The notes beneath the pieces are model-generated. The model ran no database searches. It saw only the letters and a program-made list of their open reading frames with translations, and had not been told where the DNA came from. A stretch of 64,000 bases of DNA. It comes from Polyangium spumosum. Lineage in GTDB: Bacteria; Myxococcota_A; Polyangia; Polyangiales; Polyangiaceae. The stretch covers positions 310,001 to 374,000 of the forward strand of contig NZ_WJIE01000007.1 in NCBI RefSeq assembly GCF_009649845.1, written 5' to 3'. The translations under genes were made by a program, and so were the position numbers. Position 1 is the stretch's first letter. Each line of letters begins with the position of its first letter. This document shows, piece after piece, positions 41,195-50,464 of the stretch.

Positions 41195-42883
41195 TCAGTT
41201 GGGCGGGGGCGGCGGCGGGGCGATGGTGCCGAGGTTCAGGCCACCGGGGTACTGATAACTCGTGGCCGAGCCGTACCCCATGACCTGGATGCCCACGGGC
41301 TCCGTCGCAGTGAGCACGTGCGCGCCGTTCTTTCCAGGCCCGAGCGGGACACGCGTGATGCCGAAGTTCGAGCTGATCGGCGTCGGCGAGGCGCCGAGCA
41401 CCTGCCCGTCGAGGGTCACCGTCGCCGAGAGCGGCTGCACGATGTCGACGTAACTCTCGTTGTAATCGTTCGGCGCGAGGAAGACGTACTTCAGGCGGTA
41501 CTGCTCGACGGCCGTGGCGAGGCTCTGCGCCGGATCCCCATTGTCGCCGAACAGGTCGACGAGCTGGGTGCCGAGCTGGAAGGAGGCGACGGCGAACTCG
41601 TGATCGCCGACGATCTCGAAGTCCTGCCCGACCTGCCCGAGGTCGAAGACCTGGCCCGCGTTGATGCTGAGCGGCGCGCCCGGCGGCGTCGCGCCCGGGT
41701 AGGTGAGCTTCGTGCCGTTGACGTTGCCAAAGACACGCACGACGTGGCCAACGGCGCCGCCGCCCGGCGAGGTCGGGACCGTGACGAAGTAGCGCTTGCC
41801 GAGGGTCTCGGCGGGGAAGACGGACTCCTCGATGTGGTCACACGCCACCACGCCTTCGGGCATCTGCGTGCACGGGATCCCCGCGATGACCTGGACAGGT
41901 TTGTCCGCGTACACGAGCGAGCCGGCAGGATCGGAGCTCGGCGCGAAGAGGACCTCGACGACCTCGCCGCGATTGACGGAGAAGCTCGCGAGGCCGTTCG
42001 CCGGGGTGGACGGGATGCCGCCGCCACCAACGATCTCACCCTTGCCCGAGACCTTGACCTGCACGTTCGTGCCGTCCTGCGTGCCGGTGACCGCGAAGTA
42101 CGCGCCGATGTTCGCCCCCGCCCACCCCTTGTAGCTCGTGATGCGGTAGTTGCCGGTCATGGCCGTGGCCGGGAGGAGGAGCGAGGCGTCGTTCGAGTAG
42201 GAGAAACACTCGAGCGGCCCGGGGAAGCCGCAGAACTGCCCTGGGCACGAGCTCCAGTCCTTGCCGGGCGGGCCGCCCTGCGGGCCGTACTCGAGCGCGT
42301 TGAACTGGTACACGGTGACGGGGCGCGAGCTGACGAGGTGGTAGGCGCCGTCCGCCACGCGCACCGTGGCCGAGAGCGGCGTGGCGCTGCCACAATTGTT
42401 GGCGTCCGGGCCCTTCAGCTCGGGCACCCACGGCAGGTAGATCTTCGCGAGGTCGTTCGCCGGCACGGTCGCCGTGGCGACGGTGGTAGCGCCCCGCGTG
42501 ACCGTGACCTCCGCCGGCTGATCCCCCGCGTTCGCCACGACGACCGCGTAGTCGAAGATCGACCAGACGTTGTTCGCCACGACCGTCGGCCAGAAGTCGC
42601 AGCCGATGTACGTGCGCGCCGCCGCGGCCTCCTCGCACGTCACGGGGTCGACGCCGGGATCACCACCACCCGCGCCACCCGCGCCGCCGACGCCGACGAA
42701 GATGTCGCCGCCCATGCCGCCGTTGCCGGGACCGCCGGGTCCGCTCGGGCCCTCGCCTCCCGCGCCGCCGTCGCTGAAGTCGTTGCGGCCCGACGTGGCA
42801 GAGCAAGAGGCCGCGAGGGCCCCCGGAGCGAGGAGGAGCGCGAAAGCGACGAGGGTCGTGTGCTTGAGCCCGGAGGAAGTCAT
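41195..42883 (-). CDS. IgGFc-binding-protein-like cell-surface lipoprotein
   Basis: 562 residues from the ATG at 42883. A signal peptide (lipobox near LAASC) is followed by a Gly-rich stem (about 35-75). The main domain resembles the IgGFc-binding N-terminal domain of extracellular adhesion proteins: TYIGCDFWPTVVANNVW, VTVYQFNALEYGPQG, YSNDASLLLPATAMTGNYRI and GKRYFVTVPTSPGGGAVGHVVRVF. The C-terminus ends in a poly-Pro run and Asn. It is probably a lipid-anchored surface protein. The name comes from sequence resemblance and does not mean it binds antibodies. A palindrome with an internal TAATCG lies just before the start. Confidence 0.8.
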   Translation of the reverse strand: MTSSGLKHTTLVAFALLLAPGALAASCSATSGRNDFSDGGAGGEGPSGPGGPGNGGMGGDIFVGVGGAGGAGGGDPGVDPVTCEEAAAARTYIGCDFWPTVVANNVWSIFDYAVVVANAGDQPAEVTVTRGATTVATATVPANDLAKIYLPWVPELKGPDANNCGSATPLSATVRVADGAYHLVSSRPVTVYQFNALEYGPQGGPPGKDWSSCPGQFCGFPGPLECFSYSNDASLLLPATAMTGNYRITSYKGWAGANIGAYFAVTGTQDGTNVQVKVSGKGEIVGGGGIPSTPANGLASFSVNRGEVVEVLFAPSSDPAGSLVYADKPVQVIAGIPCTQMPEGVVACDHIEESVFPAETLGKRYFVTVPTSPGGGAVGHVVRVFGNVNGTKLTYPGATPPGAPLSINAGQVFDLGQVGQDFEIVGDHEFAVASFQLGTQLVDLFGDNGDPAQSLATAVEQYRLKYVFLAPNDYNESYVDIVQPLSATVTLDGQVLGASPTPISSNFGITRVPLGPGKNGAHVLTATEPVGIQVMGYGSATSYQYPGGLNLGTIAPPPPPPN

Positions 42884-42885
42884 GC

Positions 42886-42900
42886 GCCCGATTATCGGGC
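42886..42900 (-). promoter_or_regulatory. Perfect palindrome over the predicted -10 of 41195-42883
   Basis: GCCCGAT-T-ATCGGGC, 15 bp, only two bases before the ATG at 42883. On the minus strand it contains TAATCG, whose end is five bases from the ATG. A repressor binding here would mask the start site, but the TANNNT box is imperfect. Confidence 0.4.
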
Positions 42901-42944
42901 CCGCGCGAACCGAGGCACAAGGGCGATCGGGCGCCCCGCGAAGT

Positions 42945-43775
42945 TCAGTGCGCGGCGCGGTTCCGCTCGTGGATGCTCTCGAGGATGATGACCGCCGTCT
43001 CCTCGATCGCGCGGCCCGTGACATCGACGACGGGCCAGTCGGGGTGAGCGCGGAAGATGTTGTGCGCGAACTCGAGCTCCGTGCGGACGTGCTCGCGCAT
43101 GGCGTAATTCGTCTCGGGGGGCATGCCGAGCTGGCGCAGGCGCGCCTGGCGGATCTCGCAGAGCTGATCGAGGCCGATCGTGAGGCCGACGATTCGATCA
43201 CTCGGCGCCTCCTCGATCTCGTGCGGGAGCGGGACGCCGAGCACGAGCGGCAGGTTCGCGACCTTGAGGCCGCGCTGCGCGAGCAGCGTCGAGAGCGGCG
43301 TCTTCGAGGTGCGCGAGACGCCGACGAGGATGATGTCGGCCTTGCGGAAGTTGCGCGGCTCCTTGCCGTCGTCGCTCTTCACGGCGAACTCGACGGCCTC
43401 GATGCGGCGGAAGTACTCGTCGCTGAGCGGGAGCATCGCGCTCGGCAGGTTGATCGGCTCGCGGTCGAGGAAGGTGCCGAGCTTGCCGATGAGCGAGCCG
43501 ATGACGTCGATCGCCTCGATCCGCAGCTCCGCCGTCGCCGAGTGGATGAACTCGCGCAGCTCGGGGCTGACGACCGTGAAGACGAGCAACGCGCCCTCCT
43601 TCGCGGCGCGCTCGAGGACCGGCCGCGCGACCTCCTTCGTGCGGACACGCGTGTGCAGGCGGATCTGCACGCCGGCTTGCGGGAACTGGAGCAGGGCCGC
43701 GCGGACGACCTTCTCCGCGGTCTCGCCGGTCGAGTCGCTCAGCACGTCGATGAACTTGGACATGGGCTTGCTCAT
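42945..43775 (-). CDS. ppsR: Pyruvate, phosphate dikinase / PEP synthase regulatory protein (DUF299)
   Basis: 276 residues from the ATG at 43775. DUF299 features are clear: FIDVLSDSTGETAEKVVRAAL at the start, LRIEAIDVIGSLIGKLG, the P-loop-like GVSRTSKTPLS, and KVANLPLVLGVPLP. These bifunctional enzymes phosphorylate with ADP and dephosphorylate by phosphorolysis a Thr in PEP synthase or PPDK. No such target gene is in the window. An ATG at 43763 is an alternative start. Convergent with nothing; the DnaJ gene is 67 bp upstream on the same strand. Confidence 0.9.
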   Translation of the reverse strand: MSKPMSKFIDVLSDSTGETAEKVVRAALLQFPQAGVQIRLHTRVRTKEVARPVLERAAKEGALLVFTVVSPELREFIHSATAELRIEAIDVIGSLIGKLGTFLDREPINLPSAMLPLSDEYFRRIEAVEFAVKSDDGKEPRNFRKADIILVGVSRTSKTPLSTLLAQRGLKVANLPLVLGVPLPHEIEEAPSDRIVGLTIGLDQLCEIRQARLRQLGMPPETNYAMREHVRTELEFAHNIFRAHPDWPVVDVTGRAIEETAVIILESIHERNRAAH

Positions 43776-43842
43776 TCTGGTCTTCGTCTCGGTCGGATCG
43801 TGGACTCGCGCTGGTTGAGGCCACATCCCTCGAACGACAAGC

Positions 43843-44958
43843 CTACCCAAAAAGGTTCTTCAACTTGTCCATGAAACTCTCGCCACGCTCCGGCTCCTGC
43901 GGCACCTCGCCGAGCGTCGCCGCGAGCTGCGTGACGAGCTCCTTCTGCTCGTCCGTCAGCCGCTTCGGCACTTCCACGCTGATTTCGACGAGTTGATCGC
44001 CGCGGCCACCCGTGACGCGGTGCACGATGCCCTTGCCTTTGACGCGCAGCACCGAGCCCGGCTGCGTGCCCGAGGGGATTCGAAGCTTGCCCTTGCCATC
44101 GAGCGTGGGGATCTCGACCTCGCCGCCGAGCGCGGCGACCGGGAAGGAGATCGGGAGCGAGCAGACGATGTCGTCGCCGACGCGGCGGAAGAACTCGTGC
44201 GGCGCGACGCGGATAGTGAGCTCGAGGTCGCCCGGCGCGCGATCGGGGCGCGTGCAGTTGCCGCCGCGCTCGACGAGGCGCGTGGCGCCGTTCTCGATGC
44301 CCGCGGGGATCGTGACCTCGATCGTGCGCGCCTTGGCCACGACGCCCGCGCCGCGGCAGCTCTTGCAGGGGTCGAGCACGATGCGGCCCGTGCCACGGCA
44401 GCGCGTGCACGGCCGCTCGATGGCGATGGGGAAGACGCCCTGCTGCATGCGGACGCGGCCGCGGCCGAGGCACATGCTGCAGCGCTCGGTCTGCGTGCCC
44501 TTCGCCGCGCCGACGCCGCCGCAGTCGTTGCAGGGCTCGACGCGCTCGTAGGTGATCTCCTTCGTGCAGCCGAACGCCGCTTCCTCGAAGCTGATGCGGA
44601 TCTCTTTCTGGAGGTTGCCGCGGTCGCCGACCTTGATGCCGAGGGCGCCGAGCAGGTCGCCGAAGAGCCCGTCGATGTTGAGGTCGTTGAGATCGACGTA
44701 GTTCGCGCCGCCGAAGGGCCCGCCCGCCGGCGAGGCGCCGCCCACGCCCATCGGGCCGAAGCGATCAAACGCGGCGCGCTTCTGCGGATCACTCAGGATC
44801 TGGTAGGCCGCGTTGATCTCCTTGAAGCGCTGGTGCGCGCCGTCGTCGCCCGGGTTCTTGTCCGGGTGGTGCTGCCCTGCGAGCTTGCGGAAGGCGCTCT
44901 TGATCTCGTCCTGCGTCGCCGAGCGGTCGACGCCGAGCACATCGTAGGGATCACGCAC
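43843..44958 (-). CDS. dnaJ: Chaperone DnaJ
   Basis: 371 residues, GTG start at 44958. J domain at 1-70 with HPD in LAGQHHPDKNPG; Gly-rich region at about 75-95; the zinc domain has all four CxxCxGxG repeats (CNDCGGVGA, CSMCLGRGR, CTRCRGTGR, CKSCRGAGV) at about 143-205; the C-terminal substrate domain follows. This is a complete type I DnaJ that delivers unfolded clients to DnaK, which is not in this window, nor is grpE. A TGCTATTCC box ends seven bases before the GTG. No CIRCE-like element is visible upstream. Confidence 0.95.
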   Translation of the reverse strand: MRDPYDVLGVDRSATQDEIKSAFRKLAGQHHPDKNPGDDGAHQRFKEINAAYQILSDPQKRAAFDRFGPMGVGGASPAGGPFGGANYVDLNDLNIDGLFGDLLGALGIKVGDRGNLQKEIRISFEEAAFGCTKEITYERVEPCNDCGGVGAAKGTQTERCSMCLGRGRVRMQQGVFPIAIERPCTRCRGTGRIVLDPCKSCRGAGVVAKARTIEVTIPAGIENGATRLVERGGNCTRPDRAPGDLELTIRVAPHEFFRRVGDDIVCSLPISFPVAALGGEVEIPTLDGKGKLRIPSGTQPGSVLRVKGKGIVHRVTGGRGDQLVEISVEVPKRLTDEQKELVTQLAATLGEVPQEPERGESFMDKLKNLFG

Positions 44959-44965
44959 GGAGGCC

Positions 44966-44974
44966 GGAATAGCA
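44966..44974 (-). promoter_or_regulatory. Extended -10 TGCTATTCC before dnaJ
   Basis: TGC plus TATTCC on the minus strand ends seven bases before the GTG at 44958. The last base is C instead of the usual T, so it is a weaker match than the others. Confidence 0.4.
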
Positions 44975-45021
44975 CCGATCCGGACGAGGGACGAGGGGGG
45001 TACGGCCGGACCGGCGCACGT

Positions 45022-45915
45022 TCAAGGGAGGGCTTTTCGGGTCGGGCACTCGCCTTCGCCCTGGTAGTCGCCGAGCGTGCGCGCCTGGGCGAGGACGTAG
45101 TCGTACGCGGTCTCGATCGGGACGCCGGCGAGGCTGTACTTGTCGGGCGGGAAGACATCGGCCGCCTTCGTTTGCCTGAGCTCGTCGAGCGTCGTCTCGC
45201 CGTCCATGTCGAGGTCCGCGTCGGCGATGTACTGGGCGTAGCGCGCCGTGACCTCGGCGCCGGCGGTGATGTTGTTGAAGAACCAGTGATCGCCGTGGAT
45301 CGTGGGTTTGACCGGCACGCTGCCGCCGGCCGGGACCGCGAAGCCGGGGATCTCGTCCTCGGTGGCGCAGTCGTCGTACGACGTGCCCGCGGGCAAGCCC
45401 CAGCGGAAGGTCTTCGTGGTGGCGCCGTTCGTCATCGAGCCCTCGATGTAGAGGGACCAGCCGTTGTCGGCGAGCAGCTTGCGGTCCGCTTCGGCGGTGG
45501 GCTCGAGCGCCTTCGTGTTCGCGTCGGCGTTCGGCAGATCGAAGCCGAAGCGATCCCAGCGGGTCGCGCTCGCGTCACTCCACGTGGTCACGACGTACCC
45601 GCCGGCCGGGACCTTCTTCAGGTCGAGCACGTACACGTCGGGCGCGGAGAGCGACTCGGACGCGTCGGAGCGAGAGGCGCGGAAGTTGCCGATCGTGATG
45701 AGGAAGCGGTCGTAGGTGACGCTCCAGCCGTCCTGGATGTCCTCCTCGCCCATGCCGGCGGCGAGGCCGTTCGGGATGGTGTCCTCGGCCTCGACGAAGA
45801 TCTGCGCCGAGCCCTTCTCGGGCGTCGCGCCGTCCTCGCCGCCGCAGCCGACGGCGAAGAGGGCCACGGTGGAGAGGACGAGGAGCTTCGGTCGCATCAC
45901 GCACACTCGCTTCAC
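45022..45915 (-). CDS. Lipoprotein with EF-hand-like loop
   Basis: 297 residues from the GTG at 45915, chosen because GGAGGTGA lies nine bases upstream; an ATG at 45897 is an alternative. Lipobox LFAVGC. The body includes DGWSVTYDRFLITIGNFRAS, which recurs in other myxobacterial lipoproteins, and paired Cys (DDCATED, EGECPT). The segment DLDMDGETTLDE matches the EF-hand loop pattern, so it may bind calcium. 'GDHWFFNNI' and Asp-rich strands hint at a metal-binding surface. No known enzyme family. The 118-bp gap before the metallophosphatase has nothing definite in it. Confidence 0.7.
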   Translation of the reverse strand: MKRVCVMRPKLLVLSTVALFAVGCGGEDGATPEKGSAQIFVEAEDTIPNGLAAGMGEEDIQDGWSVTYDRFLITIGNFRASRSDASESLSAPDVYVLDLKKVPAGGYVVTTWSDASATRWDRFGFDLPNADANTKALEPTAEADRKLLADNGWSLYIEGSMTNGATTKTFRWGLPAGTSYDDCATEDEIPGFAVPAGGSVPVKPTIHGDHWFFNNITAGAEVTARYAQYIADADLDMDGETTLDELRQTKAADVFPPDKYSLAGVPIETAYDYVLAQARTLGDYQGEGECPTRKALP

Positions 45916-46043
45916 TTGAATCACCTCCGCAAAAGCAACGTGAAGCGTTTAGCAAGCGAGTTGCATTAGCGCAAGGGCGAACGAGCGCGAGCGGCGCGGC
46001 GCTTCGGCGCACGTGAGGGCAGGCCCGCCGGGGGCGGCGTGGA

Positions 46044-47522
46044 TCACTTGGTGAGGGTGTACTCGTCGATGACCGGGTCGGTCTCGTCGGGCCGGAGCTC
46101 GTGCGACTCGATGGTGAGCGAGGTCTTGCTGGCCTTGAGGAAGGAGTAGAAGCCGAAGACGCTCTTGCCGTCGTAGGTGAAGCTCTTGTCGGTCCACACG
46201 CGCGTGCCGTTGCCGTACGCGTCGGCGCCGGCGCCGGCGCAGACCATGTAGACGGTGCCCTTCGCGCCCGGCATCTGCACGACCGGGTCGAGCGTGCCCT
46301 CGGCGAGCGGGCCCGTGAGGGGCTTCGTGCGCTCGTAGTTGTGGTCGTGGCCGAGGACCATGAGGTCGACCTCGTACTTGTCCCAGATCGGCACGAAGAA
46401 CTGCCGCCCGAGGAGCACGTCCGCGTCATCGCCGTGCGACGAGGCGGAGAACTCGGCGTGGTGATGCACGCCGACGATCCACGGCACGTTCGCGCGGTTC
46501 GTGTTCGCCGCCTCGAGGTCCTTCTCGAGCCACGTTTTCAGGAGCGCGGCGTATTCGGGGTTTCCGTTCGGCGACGTGACCCAGAAGTCGTCGACGACGA
46601 CGACGTGGACCGGGCCGATGTCGACCGAATAAAAGAGCTCGCTGTACTTGGGGAACCTCGTGATGTCCTGGGGGAGGACGACGCTGCTGTAGAAATGGGT
46701 GGTGTGGTTCTCGTGATTGCCGTGCGTCGAGAGGGTGAGGATCTGGCCGAGCGTGAGGAGGCTGCCGTCGGCGTCCTTCGCGGCGAGGTCGAGCCAGAGG
46801 TGCCATTCCCCCTGATCGGTGGCGAGATTGATCATGTCGCCCGAGAAGAGCTGCGCGGTGACCCCGGCCTTCATCATGCGGCGCTGGATGAGGCGCCAGG
46901 CCTGGTTGTCCTGGCCGCGCGCGTCGCCCGAGACGCCGAGGAGGACCTCGGTATTCGGGTCCGTCGGCGTGGTCGTGAAGGAATGGACCTCGCTCCAGAC
47001 CTCCTTGCCCGCGGCCCCGCCGCCGACGCGATAATAATAGGTGGTCGCGGGCGAGAGGCCGCAGACGTAGGCCTCGTGCATGCGGTCCTCGCCTTGCGGC
47101 GCGAGCTGGCCCTCCGGGGTCACCCAGGTGACGCCGCGCCTGCGATTCTCGGCGGGCCAGGTCGACGGGTCGGGCGTGGTGCCCCACTGGACCTCGGTCG
47201 CGAGCGTCTCCATGTCCGTCTGCCAGCCGAAAGCCGCGGAGGTGGCGGGGTCGGCGCGGCCAGGAGAGCCGACCTCGACGTTGCCGCCGAGGCCGAGGCG
47301 GACGCGGCGGATGTCGGGCGCGGCGGAGACCCTGGCGCTGCCGCGCTGGAAATCGATGTATTCGGGGCGGGTGGCGATCTCGAATTCGCAGCCCTCGGGC
47401 TGGAAGCGCTCGATGTTGGGCTCGGGGGGCGGCGGCTGCGGGTTCTGGCTCGGCTCGTCCGCGCACCCGGCGGCGAAAAGCGCGCCCCCCAAGAGGCCCA
47501 AGGAAACGATCGTTTTTTTCAT
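46044..47522 (-). CDS. Purple acid phosphatase-like metallophosphoesterase lipoprotein
   Basis: 492 residues from the ATG at 47522, with GGAGGTGG upstream. Lipobox FAAGC, then a Pro-rich stem. An N-terminal fibronectin-like domain (about 85-200; LSPATTYYYRVGGG) precedes the metallophosphoesterase domain (about 205-440). All five metal motifs are present: GDARG, FSGDMINL, THGNHENH, VHHHAEF and LGHDHNYERTKP. It should hydrolyse phosphate esters outside the cytoplasm, perhaps to scavenge phosphate. It is probably monocistronic. Confidence 0.9.
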   Translation of the reverse strand: MKKTIVSLGLLGGALFAAGCADEPSQNPQPPPPEPNIERFQPEGCEFEIATRPEYIDFQRGSARVSAAPDIRRVRLGLGGNVEVGSPGRADPATSAAFGWQTDMETLATEVQWGTTPDPSTWPAENRRRGVTWVTPEGQLAPQGEDRMHEAYVCGLSPATTYYYRVGGGAAGKEVWSEVHSFTTTPTDPNTEVLLGVSGDARGQDNQAWRLIQRRMMKAGVTAQLFSGDMINLATDQGEWHLWLDLAAKDADGSLLTLGQILTLSTHGNHENHTTHFYSSVVLPQDITRFPKYSELFYSVDIGPVHVVVVDDFWVTSPNGNPEYAALLKTWLEKDLEAANTNRANVPWIVGVHHHAEFSASSHGDDADVLLGRQFFVPIWDKYEVDLMVLGHDHNYERTKPLTGPLAEGTLDPVVQMPGAKGTVYMVCAGAGADAYGNGTRVWTDKSFTYDGKSVFGFYSFLKASKTSLTIESHELRPDETDPVIDEYTLTK

Positions 47523-47605
47523 GAAGCCACCTCCACCCTCCACACGGCGAGCGGGAGCAGCCTAGGCCGGCCGAGCCCCGGCGGGAACCATTTTGCGCGC
47601 GGACG

Positions 47606-48457
47606 CTACACGACGAGGCGATATCCGCCGCCTGCCGACCGCGAAACGCGCCCCTCGCGCTCGAGCTTCACGAGGTGCGCTTCGAGGCTCATCCGCGCAA
47701 TGGGCCAGACGAGCGGCGGCGTGTCCGCGTAGGCGACGGGCAAGAGCACGTCGAGGCTCGCGCCCTCGGGAGGAAACGGCCTGAGCGCGGCGAGGACCTT
47801 GGCCTCGCGCGCGAGGCGATGCGTGATGTAACGGCGGAAGAGCGTGGTCGGCTCGTCGATGGGCTCGCCGTGCGCCGGGAGCGCGACGGAAGCGGACAAA
47901 CCCGCGAGGCGCTCGAGCTGCGCGAGGTACGTGATCATGTCGCCCTCCGTGGGCTCGATGAGGATCGTGCCCTCGCTCGCGACCATGTCGCCGACGATCG
48001 CGGCGCCCGTGTCCTCGTCGAAGAGGCAGATGTGCCCCGGCGCGTGGCCCGGCGTGTGGAGCACGCGGAGCCGCATCGGCGAGGGCCCGTCGAGCACGAT
48101 GCGCTCGCCCTCCTCGACGTGGCGATCGACGCGGACCTCCCCTTCGAGGCGCAGCGCCGTCTCGTGGTGCGCGAGCAGCGGCAGGCGGAGCTCGTTCGCG
48201 AAGAACCAGGCGCCGCCCGCGTGATCGGCGTGGTGATGGGTGAGGACGATGCCGATGGGGTGACGGCCGCGGCTCTCGAGGGAGCGCGCCCACGCGAGCC
48301 ACTCGCGCCGCTCGTCGTCGAACGGCGTCGCCGGCTCGACGAGCAGGACCTCCCGCTCGCCGAGCGCGTAGCTGTTCGTGTGGGTGGCGGGAGGCAAGGT
48401 GGGCGTGAGCGACGGAAATCGCTCGACACCCAGCGTCACGCGCCACGGCCGTCCCAT
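47606..48457 (-). CDS. Metallo-beta-lactamase-fold hydrolase (LACTB2/glyoxalase II-like)
   Basis: 283 residues from the ATG at 48457. Metal motifs: LTHHHADHAGG (HxHxDH), HTPGHAPGH, IVGDMVASEG, PAHGEPI. The C-terminal ~60 residues resemble the helical DNA-binding-like extension found in LACTB2 family members (VWPIARMSLEAHLVKLEREG). It probably hydrolyses thioester or nuclease-type substrates; the exact one is not predictable. It begins five bases after the thiolase stop, so the two are cotranscribed. Confidence 0.85.
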   Translation of the reverse strand: MGRPWRVTLGVERFPSLTPTLPPATHTNSYALGEREVLLVEPATPFDDERREWLAWARSLESRGRHPIGIVLTHHHADHAGGAWFFANELRLPLLAHHETALRLEGEVRVDRHVEEGERIVLDGPSPMRLRVLHTPGHAPGHICLFDEDTGAAIVGDMVASEGTILIEPTEGDMITYLAQLERLAGLSASVALPAHGEPIDEPTTLFRRYITHRLAREAKVLAALRPFPPEGASLDVLLPVAYADTPPLVWPIARMSLEAHLVKLEREGRVSRSAGGGYRLVV

Positions 48458-48462
48458 GTCGT

Positions 48463-49647
48463 TTATCGCTCGAGCACGACGGCGAGCGCCTCGCCGCCGC
48501 CGATGCAGAGCGTCGCGAGGCCACGTTTGTCGCCGCGATCCTTCATGGCGTGGATCATCGTCGTGAGCAGACGCGCGCCGGTCGCGCCGATGGGGTGGCC
48601 GAGCGCGACGGCGCCGCCGCGCACGTTGACCTTGGCGTTGTCGATGCCGACGAGCTTGTTCACGGCGAGCGTGACGACGGCGAAGGCCTCGTTGATCTCC
48701 CAGATGTCGATCTGCTCCTTCGTGAGCTTGGTCCGCGCGAGCGTGTTCTCGATGGCCGCCGCGGGCGCGGTCGTGAACCACTCGGGCTCCTGGGCGGCGC
48801 CGCCGTAGCCGGCGATGCGCGCGAGCGGCTCGAGGCCCATCTCCTTGACGGCCTTCTCGCTGGCGAGCACGAGCGCCGAGGCGCCGTCGTTGATCGACGA
48901 GGCGTTCGCCGCGGTGATGGTGCCGTCCTTCTGGAAGGCGGGCTTGAGCGTGCCGATCTTGTCGGGCCGGGCGTTGGGCGGGCCCTCGTCGAGCTTCACG
49001 ACGACGGGATCACCCTTCTTCTGCGGCACGTTCACGGGCGTGATCTCCGCGTCGAAGAGGCCCTCCTTCTGCGCGGCGATGGCGCGGCGGAAGCTCTCCT
49101 TGGCGAACTCGTCCTGCGCCTCGCGCGAGAACTCGTACTTCTTCGCGCACGTCTCGCCGGCGTTGCCCATGTGGAAGTTGCCGTAGGGATCCCAGAGGCC
49201 GTCGTGGATCATGCCGTCGACGATCTTGTTGTCGCCCATGCGATAGCCGTTCCGGGCCTGCATGAGGTAGTACGGCACGTTCGACATCGACTCCATGCCG
49301 CCGGCGACCACCACGTCCGCGTCGCCGAGCGCGATGCTCTTGGCGCCGAGGATGACGGCCTGCATGCCCGAGCCGCAGACCTTGCCGACCGTCGTCGCCG
49401 GCACGTTCTTGGGGATGTTCGCGTAGATGGCGGCCTGGCGGGCGGGCGCCTGGCCGACGCCGGCGCCGAGGACGTTGCCCATGAAGACCTCGCCGACGCG
49501 ATCGGCCGGGACCTTCGCGCGCGCGAGGGCCGCCTCGATGGCGACGGCGCCGAGGCGCGGGGCGGGGAGGGCGGAGAGGGCGCCGAGGAAGGCGCCGATG
49601 GGCGTGCGGGCGGCGCCGACGATGTAGACGGGAACGGGCAAGGTCAT
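48463..49647 (-). CDS. Acetyl-CoA acetyltransferase (thiolase)
   Basis: 394 residues from the ATG at 49647, with GGAGG five bases upstream; the GTG three bases earlier is also possible. Thiolase motifs: TPIGAFLG, VGKVCGSGMQAV (nucleophilic Cys near 90), NASSINDGASALVL, EINEAFA, GGAVALGHPIGATGAR (catalytic His) and CIGGGEALAVV (second Cys). It condenses or cleaves acetoacetyl-CoA; beta-oxidation or polyhydroxybutyrate use depends on context not seen here. It precedes the metallo-beta-lactamase-fold hydrolase gene by five bases. Confidence 0.95.
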   Translation of the reverse strand: MTLPVPVYIVGAARTPIGAFLGALSALPAPRLGAVAIEAALARAKVPADRVGEVFMGNVLGAGVGQAPARQAAIYANIPKNVPATTVGKVCGSGMQAVILGAKSIALGDADVVVAGGMESMSNVPYYLMQARNGYRMGDNKIVDGMIHDGLWDPYGNFHMGNAGETCAKKYEFSREAQDEFAKESFRRAIAAQKEGLFDAEITPVNVPQKKGDPVVVKLDEGPPNARPDKIGTLKPAFQKDGTITAANASSINDGASALVLASEKAVKEMGLEPLARIAGYGGAAQEPEWFTTAPAAAIENTLARTKLTKEQIDIWEINEAFAVVTLAVNKLVGIDNAKVNVRGGAVALGHPIGATGARLLTTMIHAMKDRGDKRGLATLCIGGGEALAVVLER

Positions 49648-49699
49648 CACATCCTCCGGAGGCTCGGGCGCAACGTAGCGCGCGCCTCGGAGAAGCGAA

Positions 49700-50272
49700 C
49701 TACTCCATCATGTTGCACTGCACAAGAGACGCCTCCCGATCTGCCTCGAGGGCCTTTGCGAGCAGGCGCCTGCCGCGGTGGAGGCGGCTCATGACGGTGC
49801 CCACGGGCACACCGAGCTTCTCGGCGGCGTCCTTGTAGGTCATCTCCTGGAGGTCCACGAGGATGAGGGCCTCGCGATACACGGGCTGGATGGCCTCGAG
49901 GGCGCGGAGCGTGGGCGGCGAGAGCGCGGTCATCTCGGAGACGGCGGGCGCGGCGGTCCAGGCGTTCGGGTCGGAGTAGAGGACGTCGAGGGCGCGGCGC
50001 TCGCGACGATTGCGGCGACACTTGGTGATGAAGACGCTGAAGAGGATCTGGTGGACCCACGCCTTCAGGTTGGTGCCGGGGCGGTACTGGTTCTCGAAGC
50101 GGAGGGCGCGCTCGACGGTGTCCTGCACGAGGTCCTCGGCGAGGGCGCTGGAGCGCGACATGCGGAGGGCGCGGCCGAAGAGCTCGGGGGCCAGCGCGGC
50201 GACGCCTCGGCGGAGATCCTCGATCGAGTGTGCGTGAAGGGTCTTCGGGGTGGCGAGGGCCTGAGCGAGCAT
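49700..50272 (-). CDS. ECF-family RNA polymerase sigma factor
   Basis: 190 residues from the ATG at 50272, with AGGAGGT upstream. Region 2 is at about 30-100 (ALAEDLVQDTVERALR, NLKAWVHQILFSVFI). Region 4 is at about 130-180 (IQPVYREALILVDLQEMTYKDAAEKLGVPVGTVMSRLHRGRRLLAKAL), with the recognition helix intact. No anti-sigma factor gene flanks it. The thiolase gene follows 52 bp downstream. Its target promoters are unknown. The 192-bp gap upstream (50273-50464) shows nothing that I can identify. Confidence 0.9.
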   Translation of the reverse strand: MLAQALATPKTLHAHSIEDLRRGVAALAPELFGRALRMSRSSALAEDLVQDTVERALRFENQYRPGTNLKAWVHQILFSVFITKCRRNRRERRALDVLYSDPNAWTAAPAVSEMTALSPPTLRALEAIQPVYREALILVDLQEMTYKDAAEKLGVPVGTVMSRLHRGRRLLAKALEADREASLVQCNMME

Positions 50273-50464
50273 GGGTCGTGACCTCCTGGTGACCCCTCGC
50301 TTTCGCAAGGCGGGTGCCGAGGCGTGGCCCGCCCCAAGTGTCTGAAATGATTGGATCGGAAAGGGAGGTGGGTCCCGCGGACGTGTCTCTCCGACACCGG
50401 GGCGTGTCCCTCTGCCAACGCAGCGTGGGAAGGCGGGGGATCGTTCGGGCGTACGCCGCGCGCT

